Positions 1-12,012 of a stretch of DNA of 64,000 nucleotides are shown in pieces. The position numbers were made by a program, and so were the translations under genes. The DNA is from Rosa chinensis (lineage: Eukaryota > Streptophyta > Magnoliopsida > Rosales > Rosaceae). Each line of letters opens with the position of its first letter. Position 1 is the first letter of the stretch. A model generated the notes under the pieces. The model worked only from the letters and a program-made list of their open reading frames with translations, did no database searches and was not told where the DNA came from. The stretch spans positions 1 through 64,000 of the forward strand of contig NW_020126835.1 in assembly GCF_002994745.2 (NCBI RefSeq). The letters are read 5' to 3'.

Positions 1-1157
1 TAGAATTTGTCAAATCTTTTGGCTTAACCAGACTTAGTGTAGCTCACTTACCTAAATTGGATTTCTGTTTTTCCGGAATATGACCATGTGTGACTTGGTT
101 TAATTGATCCAATGGCTTACTTCAACATTCCCTTATTCTCCTTTTTGGGTCACTCTGGAAAGTACATATGTTATTCCTCACTCAAAACCTCTCTTCAAGT
201 TTGCATGGATGATCTGCTTTGATTAAATCAGCAAACAAGATTGATATCTATATTAATTTGCAAACATGGAATCATCACATTTATTAAATAAGATCACTGA
301 TGCATCTTTCGCAAGATTTTTTATTTGAGATTGAAAAAAAAAAAAAAAAACCTTTGTACCTTCTGCCAAGATTTTAAGTATGATCATCCCTGCATCTCTC
401 TCCCAAGCTTTTTTGGCATTGCAGTTATCAGTTTGTCATGGCAAAGAAGGACAAAGCGGTAAATGATATGCCAAAGGAAAGAATTCATAATACGGCTTAG
501 ATGTTTATTTTTTGTGATACCTTGCATCAAATTCTTAATGTACACAGAGTCAAATCTTTGACCACATTCATTCCTAAATGTCAATCTGGCATTTCAAATC
601 AGTTATTTGCATATACATTTGATACTTCCCTCCATTTCCATGATGACATGTATATTGCGCGCATTTTCATATATCTGAGAAATGAATCAATAGTTTCATA
701 TTTGTGAGTTGTTACAATTTAATAGCTATGTGTTTCTTTATTTGTTGGTATAAATCCGAATCTAATCCAACTTCTGTACCAATTTAGACGTTGAAGATTA
801 TCTGCTGATTTTTTGCAACAGCAATACAATTAACATAAGTCATTTTGTTCTCTACATGCATAATTAACATAAAATCTCTTATTATTGTTTGATCTGATTA
901 TAAATCATATATATGCTATCTGCAACTTCAGAATTCACACATTGCATCAACTATGTCATCATTTATTCACTATTACTCTATATTACTCTACTTATGATAT
1001 TGTACTTGGCTTATTTCTGATTTTCAATGACAGCAATGAGATGGAAAAACGAGGTATTGCTTACCACAAAAGATGCATCATATGATTGAACAAACTGAGG
1101 ATACATCTGAGAATTAATGTAAAAATAGTTGGTTTGAACTGAAAACATAGTTGTGCA
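1..1157. other. AT-rich intergenic sequence, no gene seen
   Basis: Short open frames here have no recognisable domain, start context or codon structure. There is a poly-A run near 334-350. I see no paired repeats or transposon ends. Confidence 0.5.
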
Positions 1158-2940
1158 GGTAAAGAAATTTTAATAAAAGCTATTGCTCAAACCATGCTGC
1201 TTTATGCTATGAATTGCTATTTGTTGCCTAAGACGTTATGTGATGATATCCATAAGCTTTGCGCTTCTTTCTTTGGGGTGACAGGAATGACAAAAATAAA
1301 ATTCATTGGAGGAGTGGGAACGCGTACGGCTCTGTCTCACAAAGCATGAAGGAGGCATGAGTTTCAAAAATTTATATGCTTATAACCTTGCTATGTTGGC
1401 AAAGCAAGGTTGGAGATTGGTCACAAATCCTGATTCACTCATTGCAAGATTGTATAAAGCAAGATACTTTCCAAATTGTGACTTTTGGCAAGCGGAGTTG
1501 GGTGATGCACCCTCCTTCTCTTGGAGGAGTATCCTTGCAGGAAGACCTGTGTTAAGGCTAGAACTAAGTGGAGAATTGGCGATGGTACGAAGGTGAATAT
1601 ATGGCTGGATCATTGGGTTCCAGAATGTTCGCAGTTACTTATACAGAGACCTGCTCTCTCTCCAGTTGAATATGTGTCCGACCTTATTAACTTGCAGACT
1701 AGACAGTGGATACCTGGACTGGTCCATGCGGTCTTCCATCCTACTGTGGCACCTAAAGTTCTCAATATTCCTCTTAGTCAACAAACAAAGCCTGACAAGT
1801 TGTACTGGAGCTTGGAAAGAAGATGTTGGTTCACAGTCAAAACTGCATACTGGGTGGCTAGAGCACAGGTCCTTAACCATGTCCTTGTGTCTTCATCTAA
1901 TGGAGATCCTTTTAAGGAGTTGTACGTGGAGGAAAGTTTGGAAGGCCAATGTTCCTGGTAAGGGCAGATATGTGTATGGAGAGCTTGTTGCAATTTGTTA
2001 CCTACAAGAGAAAGGCTAATGGGTAAGGGCAATGTGGGAGACCTCACTTGTTTGTTATGCAACCATCAATTGGAAAACACTGCTTATATCTTTTGTAAGT
2101 GCACTACAGCCTCTACTCTTTTATCTCAACCTCTATTCCATCTCCAAAGTTCTTTGCTTCCTTAAATCAATTTCAAATAATGGATGCTGGAACAAGCTTT
2201 GAACCTTAGAACGGAGGTTTTTGAAAAGCTCTTGATGCTTATATGGGACTGTGGAAAAATCGGAACACCAAACTGTGGGAGGATACTGCTAGAAGTCCTC
2301 TAGACTTGTTATTTGGTTGCATGACTTGGCTGGAGGAATTCCAAAAGTCACGAGCTAGTGAGAAAATGCCGAGGCAACCTAATCTTTATGCATGGCAGTC
2401 TCCAGCAGCAGATACGTTAAAGCTTAACATTGATGGGGCATATGTACCTCACCTCACTAAGGGTGGAATAGGAGGCATTCTTCGTAACTCTAGGGGAAAT
2501 GTTGTTGCGGCGTTTCAGCGACTAGTCCATTTTGTGAGCTCAGCTTTCCATGTCGAGCTCCTTGCTACACAGGCCGGACTAGAGTTGATTAGAAGACATA
2601 ATTACAGGTCTGTGGTTATTGAAACTGATTGTCAAATAGCAGTCCAAGACATATGCAGTGCTTCTCCAGTTCTCACTCAATATGGGACTCTAATTGTTGA
2701 CATTCAGACTACCTTCAAGAACCTGCAGCTGGTGCGTTTATGTTTCGGTCCCCGCACTTGTAATCGAGTAGCCCATAGACTAGCTGGTATTGCTTTTGAA
2801 TCTAATTCGTGTTAAAATTGGGTGAACTCCACTCCGGAGTGTATCCAAGACATTGTACAAAAGGAGTCCGCTCCTACTTAATTTATAAAGCTGAGTCTTG
2901 TTTGCCTTAAAAAAAAATTAAAAAAATTAAAAAAAAAAAC
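1158..2940 (+). mobile_element. 5'-truncated LINE (L1-type non-LTR retrotransposon), 3' half
   Basis: In order it encodes the end of a plant L1 reverse transcriptase (1158-1330, AGKEILIKAIAQ and LLPKTLCDDI), the downstream conserved block (1306-1600, GGMSFKNL, AMLAKQGWRL, RYFPN, WRSILAGR, then WRIGDG in the next frame near 1570), a zinc-binding zf-RVT region (about 1900-2110, VCVW- and CLLCNH-like residues split between frames) and an RNase H domain (2243-2815). A-rich sequence at 2908-2940 is the remnant poly-A tail. The front of the element, with endonuclease and RT core, is missing, as is usual for 5'-truncated insertions. Several frameshifts make it non-functional. I could not define a target-site duplication. 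Confidence 0.88.
2243..2815 (+). pseudogene. RNase H (RVT_3-type) domain of the LINE
   Basis: An open frame of 190 residues ends in a plant LINE-type RNase H. The first catalytic Asp is in LNIDGAY, the Glu in FHVELLA, the second Asp in VIETDCQIAV, and the C-terminal NRVAHRLAG block replaces the usual ADxLA as in many plant RVT_3 proteins. It would remove the RNA strand during target-primed reverse transcription. It is the longest open piece of the dead LINE and could be mispredicted as a stand-alone ribonuclease H gene. Confidence 0.8.
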
Positions 2941-3011
2941 TATTTTTGCTAAGACTACCCATATTTTGCAATCTGTACATAATTTTTTTTTTTTTTGGAT
3001 AGCATATCTTC

Positions 3012-3724
3012 TTGGAGCTTCTATTCATACCTCCTAAATTGGTATTTGGACCTCTCATTCTAAAATTTATACAAAACTTTCAATCTTGCCCTTTTTTTAT
3101 CGACACAATTTTTTCCAATACAAATTTACTAGTGATATCTTTTTTTTCATCACTTAAAACTCATATCATAGCCATGACTTAACACAATTTACCTTGTAAG
3201 TTTGGATACTCTTATGAACCTCCTTCTATTTCTTAATAAATTGTACAATTTACAATACCACAGGAGGACTATTATCAAAATCAATTTCCCTAAACCCAAA
3301 TCAGGCTAGCAACATAGTTTACTCTAGCAAAAAAAAAAAAAATCTTTGGTGATAACAATTGACGATCAACTCCATGAAGTGAAGCAATTAAGCCAAACTA
3401 GAAAGAAACAAAAAGAATAGGAAATAGAAATTGCTTTTCGATCATTATTTTCTCGATTGTTCTTCTCTATATTTTTTGTCTTTTATTCCATTTTGCAATC
3501 TTTAACATTCTACCTTAATCAAAGTTGCCCAATAATCCTCATGTATAACTATAAGAGAATGAGGGAGGGGAAGAGGCCGGGGAGAAGAGAAGGTGCAGAT
3601 TTTATTTAATTTTTTTAATCTTTCATTTTGTTCATTTTTTAGAAGGGCAAAGTTGGATTTAAAAACTTCCAAAAATTGTTGGAGGTCCAAATACCATTTT
3701 AGGAGGTATGAATAGAACTTCCCA
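3012..3724. mobile_element. Non-autonomous element with about 80-bp terminal inverted repeats
   Basis: The left end (3012-3095, beginning with the ttctattcatacctcctaaa block) is repeated in inverted orientation at the right end (3645-3724, ggaggtatgaatagaacttc). The two arms match at roughly 85% by eye. The interior is AT-rich and non-coding. I found no convincing target-site duplication, so the superfamily is unassigned. Confidence 0.65.
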
Positions 3725-3978
3725 AAACAATATCATGTTCTATTATATAATGTATCTAATGTTTGTAATTGCTATTTCTAACCTCAGACATATGAATGAT
3801 AAAATTTCATAGAACAAACATACTCGCAGCATCTCGAGCCCGTATAGAGTGAAAATGGAAGACCACGTATAGAGTGAAAATGACTGAGGCTAACTGATTT
3901 TGATCTTTTGCACTTTTTCACTTTTAAACCAGAGCCCACCAACATTGTCTCCTTCAAACACTGCTTATAGGGAATCTA

Positions 3979-3990
3979 TTTTTATAAGTA
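3979..3990 (+). promoter_or_regulatory. Possible TATA box of the beta-amylase gene
   Basis: A TTTTTATAAGTA stretch lies about 75 bp before the first readable BAM3 codons and is followed by a pyrimidine-rich leader (4010-4035, ctctcctcttcc). Spacing and leader fit a plant core promoter, but this is position-based only. Confidence 0.35.
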
Positions 3991-4444
3991 GGCACACAAC
4001 CCTTCACCATTCTCATCACATTTTCTCTCCTCTTCCAAAGTCACAGGAAATTAATTAACGTTAACGCTTCGTTGTTCAACGCCTTTCATTAATCTAAAAG
4101 AGTACTCCAAAAGCCTGAGGAGCTCTGATGAGTACTCCAGTGTTGTTTGCTTTGCGCAAATCAAGCCATCATGCCGCATCCGGGCAAAGAGTTCCCTGCA
4201 AGAAGCACAGCTCTTCCAGGAAAGAATCAGGGTGAGCACCACCACTGATGATCTCCCGAGGGAGTTGCTTCATGCACTCCCAAATATTGCTCACAGCAGC
4301 AATAACAACGACTTCAGAAGGTGCCTGTGTATGTGATTCTTCCACTAGACACAGTGACGCATGGAGGGCATTTAAACAAGCCAAGAGCAATGAATGCGAG
4401 TTTGATGGCTTTGAAGAATGCAGAGTAGAAGGAGTTATGGTGGA

Positions 4445-4908
4445 TGTAAGACTTAATGTGGACTATCAATATTCGTCAAGTATTACAATAAATAAGCTGC
4501 ATACTTATAGAGCAAGCAAATAGACATTCCTATGTTAATCGGTTCATGTTAGATTCCTATTGATATCAGTACTGATTTAAGAGGTTACTTTGCTAATGAG
4601 GTATACCTAATTGCATATGAACAAGAATAAGGTTGGCCTAAATGTAAAAGGATTAGGAAACCTTTATGGGAGGCACCTAATCCTCATGCCTATTTATAGA
4701 CCTTGATCTCTGCTCTAACAATTACATACAAGCATTCAAGTTCTCTGCCCCATTAGTGAGATTGCCATCATCAGATTGTTCAGAGGAGAAGATCAAACAT
4801 GTCTTTTTCAGGTTAGTGTTATGTGCTTTACTTTTTAAGCATTACTTGTATTGGTGTGTTCTTAAATTGAGTGCAATATATACATGTTCATGTTAATTAC
4901 TTCTTACA
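4445..4908 (+). repeat. 5' LTR of the gag-only element
   Basis: This 464-bp LTR pairs with 7883-8350. It contains a TATA-like cctatttatagacc at about 4690 and, near its 3' part, an ATG followed by a splice-donor-like TTTTTCAGGTTAGT (4799-4820). All four length differences from the 3' LTR are one-base losses in this copy. Confidence 0.95.
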
Positions 4909-6420
4909 ATTGGTATAAGAGCCATTGTGCTCAATTAAGAACCCAAAACAGAAAATAAAATATATTTGTTTCAAAAAAAAAAAAAAAAAAAAATCTGTTT
5001 CTTGTATAAAGTTTGGTTGGGCTTTGCTTCATTATCAAAGCCTAGAACTCACTTGGAGACAAAACCAAGACCCGCTTCTGAAGACAGCCTTTAGCCTAAA
5101 CTAATCGTTACTCAAATTAACGGCTGGCCCCAAATTTGACTTCCAAATTTCTAGGTTCTTCGATGGCGATCTCGGTCATGGTTTTTTCCGCCTAAATTTT
5201 CTTGAACTATGATCGGAATCGTGATCGGACAGCCCTAAAAGCTGTTATACGGGTTTTGGACTGGTCTCATTTCATCATCAAGAAGCAAGCACAGTATCCT
5301 GGTATGCTTTCGAACTGCTGCAAAACAAATTTTGAAGGAAAATTGATCTAATAGCCCGATTCATATATGTTCTACGTTATTTTCTGCTCCTTGGTATTGT
5401 TGAGGCATATAATTGAATGCTGTGATTAATTGGTTTGTGTGTTTTGAGTATTCTTGTTCATTAGCCAGTAATAGAGTACTTATCCTCTATCTCAGTATTC
5501 TGTGATTAATTGGTTTTGTGTCTACTTCTCCTCGTAATCATTGTTCACTGTTTGTCTCACTACTAAATTTGTAAAACTTCATAATGTTCTTTGGTCGGTC
5601 TCTCTTTATCAAACAAGAAGCAAATAAATTTTTGTATCCTAGCAAATAAAGTAGTTTTCGTATTGGAAAAGACAAAGTTGAAGTGAATCAATCTTATATC
5701 AATTCAAATATGTTTTGCCTTCTGTTCCTTAGCCTTGTTGGCATATATGTGGTTACTATGATTGATTAGAATTGTACGTTTGAGTGCTCCCAGCTCATTG
5801 TTTTTATATATATTCCACTTGATTGATTATGTGTTCTGGATTTCTTGTACGTGCTTCTGGATCCAAGTTTTGTGTGTTCACTGCTTTATGTTTATCTCCC
5901 TATTCAGTATATTAAATTTCTTGTGAACACGCTCTAACAAAACTCAAGACACAAACTTCATATATTCTCTTGATCCAGTTTAGTTAAATTTTTCACATAT
6001 AGTATTGTCAATAGCAATCCCATGTTAAAAACTTTAATTAAACCTCAGTATTGGATCAACATCTTGTGACATTAGTTTTAGAAGCTGGAATCCTTGCTCC
6101 CCATAGGAGGTTTAAATGATTATGGCTCCTGAGATTGATGTCAGCATATAACAGGCTTTAAAACTTGCCTTCAGAAGGTGAACTGAACTGTCTTCTTGCC
6201 ACCCTAGGTGTTGACATGTTCTAAACAACCTATAGTTGAGTTTTGATTTCTGCTTATATGATTCAGTTAGCGTCTATATGTCTTTGCCACTCTAGGTAAG
6301 ACAGACACCTTATGTATTATTTGAGGGCACTTCAGTTTAATGCCATGAATTCAAATTTATTAATTTCCTACGAAATCTGGAACCTTTTAATGTTTTGCTA
6401 CAGCCATTAACCTCCCTTTA

Positions 6421-7247
6421 GGATTTCATCAAATTGAGAGCTTAATGGATCAAACTTTAAAAGATGGAAGCAGGATATAGAGCTGCATTTAGGCATGATA
6501 GATTATGACCATGTCCTTAAGGAAGATCCACCAGCTGAACCAACACCTACTACCAGCAAGGATGTGAAGGATAGGTACCATCAATGGCACAAACACAACA
6601 GATTGACCCTAGTAATTATGAAGAATCTATGACAGAAGCTGTGAGAGGTAGTATACCTGAGTCTGAGTATGCTAGGGAATACTTTAAAAATGTAGAAGAA
6701 AAATTCAAAGTGTCAGATAAAGCTGAAATTGGAAACTTGATGAATACTCTCATTACCATGAAGTTTGATGGAGTTGGAAGCATTAGAGAATATATAATGA
6801 AGGGTATTGATGTAGCTGCAAAACTCAAGGTCCTAAATGTCAGTATTGAAGACACCTTCATGGTACACTTGCTTTGAATTCACTACCTCAACAATATAGT
6901 CAGATGCAGTCAAATTACAATACACAGAAGGAGAGTTGGAGTGTAAATGAACTGATTTCAATATGTGTTCAAGAAGAGGATAGAATTAAGAAAGGAAAGA
7001 GCATTGGAATTAACCTTGTCAGCAAGCCTCAGTTTAAGAAGAAATTCAACTATAGATCAAACCAATCAGGTGCCTCATCTTCTAAAGTTTCTCAAGGGTC
7101 TAGCAACTCTGAAAATTTAAGAATAGTTCTGTAAAATGCTTTTTCTGCCGAAAGCCTGGACATGTCAAAAAGGATTGCAAGGGTTTCAAAGACTGGCTTA
7201 TGAAGAAAGGGATTTCTAAGGAAGAGGATCCCAAACAAGGAGGCTAG
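6421..7247 (+). pseudogene. Copia-type gag (UBN2-like capsid plus CCHC zinc knuckle)
   Basis: The reading begins around NGSNFKRWKQDIELHLGM, passes through a gag/capsid region (ESEYAREYFKNVEEKF, MKFDGVGSIREYIMK, LNSLPQQYSQM) and ends with one CCHC knuckle, CFFCRKPGHVKKDC, and a lysine-rich tail with a TAG stop at 7245. Frameshifts near 6625, 6873 and 7120 break it into separate frames. Gag would form the virus-like particle and bind RNA. No pol domain follows. Confidence 0.85.
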
Positions 7248-7882
7248 GAGTTAAGGCAGTTAGTTTGTTTCAAACTCATATGGGAATTTTATTAAGTTTT
7301 TGGTGCTTTACATTAGTGGGAGGATTTAGAATTTATTTTTCTGCATTATTTGATTTTATTGCTGGAGACTTCATTCAAATTTATTTAGAACATTGATTTT
7401 GAGTTCCTGTTTCAGTATTTTAAATCTGCAGATTTCTGACTCAAGAAGTATTATTGAAAGTTCTACATTTGTGATGTTTTACTCGAGTATGATTGATTCT
7501 TTCATTAGCCTTATTTGCAGAAATGTTCAATATACTGATGAAATTTGTGTTGAGCTTGATTGAAAGCGCTAAATTTACAGATTCCTTAATTTTCAGAACC
7601 TATGTTCTGGATCATTTTCTTGCACTGCATTTTGTAAGAAAATCTGAGTTTCATATGCAATTGTGCTCCTGTGTTCTGTGAAATATTACATTGTGATTGC
7701 AGGGTGCTAATGCTTGGTTAATCATTAGGTTTCCTGTGGTTCAATATAATGAATTACAAAATGACTGAGTGTTGGAATGCATTTGATGATGCTAAGTATG
7801 TCTCTGTGCACACTTCATTTTTGCTATAACTGATGCAGCAGCTTTTATTATTGTTTGAACATTGATAGTCCAAGTGGGAGAT

Positions 7883-8539
<657 letters not shown>

Positions 8540-9066
8540 TAGATCTCGAAATAATTAGTAGGACTAGAAAGAAATTATGTGTAGTTTTAAGAGCTAATTT
8601 ACCCACAAAACAATCATTTTTGTGAATTTTCAGTATTCCACTACCTCCTTGGGTGCTTGAAGAGATCAGCAAGAACCCTGACCTTGTGTACACAGACAAA
8701 TCTGGCAGGAGGCCAGGAATCCTGAGTACATATCCTTGGGGTGTGATTCATTGCCTGTTCTTGGAGGAATAACGCCCATCCAGGTTTACACCGACTACAT
8801 GAAGACCTTCCATGACAGATTCAGAGATTACTCATGGGAGGCGTTATTGTGGTAAGATACTTGCAATATACATGTTAACTTCAATTGATGTGCTAAACAA
8901 TTAAACACAAAGATATATTTGTATTCTCCAAAAAAAAAAAAAAAAAAAACACAGATATATATTTGCAAGTGTTCCCAGAAAGAAACTATTGAACAGAGCA
9001 AACTAATTAAGACAACTTGGTAGTAAATCAATCAATATTAATTTGTTCCTCTTAATATAAAGTTGA

Positions 9067-9345
<279 letters not shown>

Positions 9346-10483
9346 TAAACAAGGTTTATTGTTATAGTCCATGAAAGCTTCCCTGGAAGCATCAGGAGAG
9401 GCACAAGGAAAGAGAGATTGGGGAAGGACTGGACCCCATGATTCCGGCCAGCACAATCAGTTTCCTGAAGACACCGGATTTTTCAAAAGAGATGGAACCT
9501 GGAATACCGAGTATGGACAGTTCTTCCTCGAATGGTACTCAGAGAAGCTATTAAGGAATGGAAATAGACTCCTGGCAGCTGCAAAGGAGTATTCCAAGGA
9601 ACTGGAGCTAAACTATCTGGAAAGGTAGCTGGGATTCATTGGCACTACAGAACAAGATCCCATGCTGCTGAATTAACTGCCGGCTACTATAATACTAGAC
9701 GTAGAGATGGTTACATACCAACAGCAAAAATGTTCAGCAAACATGGGGTTGTATTAAACTTCACCTGCATGGAAATGAAAGATGGAGAACAGCCTGACAA
9801 TGCAAATTGCTCACCTGAGGGGTTAGTCCAGCAAGTAAAGATGGCAACCAAGAGTGCTGGAATTGAACTTGCAGGAGAGAGTGCACTGGAGAGGTATGAT
9901 TCTGGTGCATATGGACAAGTTTTGGCCACAAGCAGATCAGATTCCGGCAATGCGTTGAGTGCTTTCACATACCTAAGATTGAATAAACGATTGTTCGAAG
10001 GGGACAACTGGCGGAACATGGTTGAATTTGTGAAAGGCATGGCTGAAGGTGCCCGGAATAAAAGACTGTTAGAGTGTGACTCCACTGGAACCGACCTTTT
10101 TGTCGGGTTTATCAAGGAGAAGAATGTCCAGGAAGAAAAGGAAACTGTTCTTGTGTAGAAAAATTTATAAGTGCATCTTTATGTACAAACAGAGTATCCA
10201 AGTCTATAGTTAATATCTGTAATATAGTGAGAAAAAATATAGGGAGGGAGTGAGGGATAAAAGGAGTAATTAATTATAAGCAAACCATACTTGGCATCAG
10301 ATGCTGAGGCCTAAGATGGTTAAACAATTCCCTGTATATGTCTCCATTACCTGAATGGTCAGTTGATGTTCATTCAAACCAGGTTTTCATCTAGTTTAGG
10401 GGATGTTCAGATGACTCTTGAGAATAGTTGTCAATCTAAGCCAGTGTGGGTAGTGAGTGAGAGAATGGAAGTACCCAATGAAG

Positions 10484-11467
10484 TCAGGAATTGGGATTCT
10501 GGCGGCGAAGGTCTTCGATTAAGCTTCCGAGCTCTTTGCGAGCAGATTCTCTTCCAAACATAAAGCCGTACCTGGTTCCCAAAATTATTTGTTAAAATTT
10601 GAACACAAAGCATCTATGATCCACAACAAGTAATATTGACACATTCTGCTCTCAAGGATAGGTAAGATGACCTGAAAACAGCCGAAGATGACCGAAGGAG
10701 TTTTCCAGTAAGGCTTTAAGACAATGTTTTCTCAAGCTTTAACAAATGAAGGGATTTCCACACTGCCCACCTGATGCCATGAACTTGCACCCAAACAACT
10801 GAATAAGTCACAATCCAAACAGGAATCCCTACTTGAGACATGAATCAAAATTCAAACTTAAACAAGAATTCACAATGTGAATGACATTTCAGGCAGCTAT
10901 TTCAATTCACATTTAATTTCAAGTAAGCGGAGAAGAGAGCCAAATAATAAAAGCAGTAAAAGACTAATTAACATGCACCCAAATGGAGGGATAGTAGAGC
11001 ATCTACTGTCTCGGTTCAAACACCACATCATTGAGCCGAAAAATGATTCAAAGAAAGAAATTTTTAAAAAAAAAAGTTCAAACTCTATCTTTATCAGCTG
11101 TAAAAATACTATGATTCCGATTCATGTTGAGCCTGTAATGTGACATGAAAACTTCACCAATGAGGGAAAAAGAAGAAGCATGTCCTTAGGTTTATAGCAG
11201 AACATCATCAGGAATGAGTTAACTTTAACTGAATTACATGTTAGAGTTACAGCATTGGGATTTTATTCAAGAGCACACCCAATTAGAATTCTTCGGTAAA
11301 CAAATAACTATATGGGTAGCGAGTGTGTGAGCAGATTCTCTTCCAAACATGAAGCCGTACCTGAAAAGAATGGAATTCCGGGAAGAGGAAAGGAAGTACT
11401 AGCCTGAAACGGCAGAGAAGACTGTTGCCACTGCAACTGTCTGAACCAGAGTGAAAGCTTTCTCCAT
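10484..11467 (-). pseudogene. Tiny two-exon gene (51-residue predicted membrane protein), damaged
   Basis: Exon 1 (11467-11400) encodes MEKAFTLVQTVAVATVFSA, a hydrophobic N-terminal segment. Exon 2 (10571-10484) encodes YGFMFGRESARKELGSLIED and ends RRQNPNS-stop. The exons join in phase through a codon that would be TGG (Trp) but reads TAG. A second partial copy of the exon 2 start (YGFMFGRESA) sits at 11372-11331, only 28 bp from the exon 1 donor, with a better acceptor (cttttcag). The product resembles short conserved plant proteins of unknown function that I cannot name. Unit 3 has lost exon 2: its homology stops at 49962 and resumes at 53268. Confidence 0.55.
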
Positions 11468-12012
11468 TTCTAAAAGGAGTTTTCTCAATTTTACAAGAGA
11501 AGAGAGCATTGGGCTATACTTGAGGGCCCAGTACTAGCTACGTCATGTATTTTTTTTTTTTTTAATATCACAAAAACTAGTATTCATTCAGAAAGGAGAG
11601 AAGCATAGAATGATTATCGTACAAAACTACAACATATTCGAACCACATGATATGAGACTGAGACTAAAGAAAATCAATGAAGGAATGAACAAATTTCCAA
11701 ATTATGCCGATCAAGTCAGTCAATGAAGCAACTCCATTGCTTTGGAATAGTCATTGATAAGCATCCCCAGCAATAGTCATATAAGTTGTGCTGGGTCATC
11801 TTCTATCATAATGTAAGATAGAGACTAGTATTCAATGAAGAAAGAACCATTTTCCAAATTTTGCCAGAGTCTTGCTTTGGAATGGACTGAAGCAACTCCA
11901 TTGCTGTTTCCACGATTATATATATGTAGTTTCCAAAATTCTTTTGCTTCAACTATATATGCTTCCACTCTGCAGTTTGCATATCATCTTCGTAATCATG
12001 TTTTACAGTATA

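Noticed and set aside
4051..4390. Two overlapping minus-strand open frames
   Set aside because: They are antisense shadows of BAM3 exon 1; the plus strand reads the conserved [11 protein letters not shown] and [14 protein letters not shown] motifs once frameshifts are allowed.
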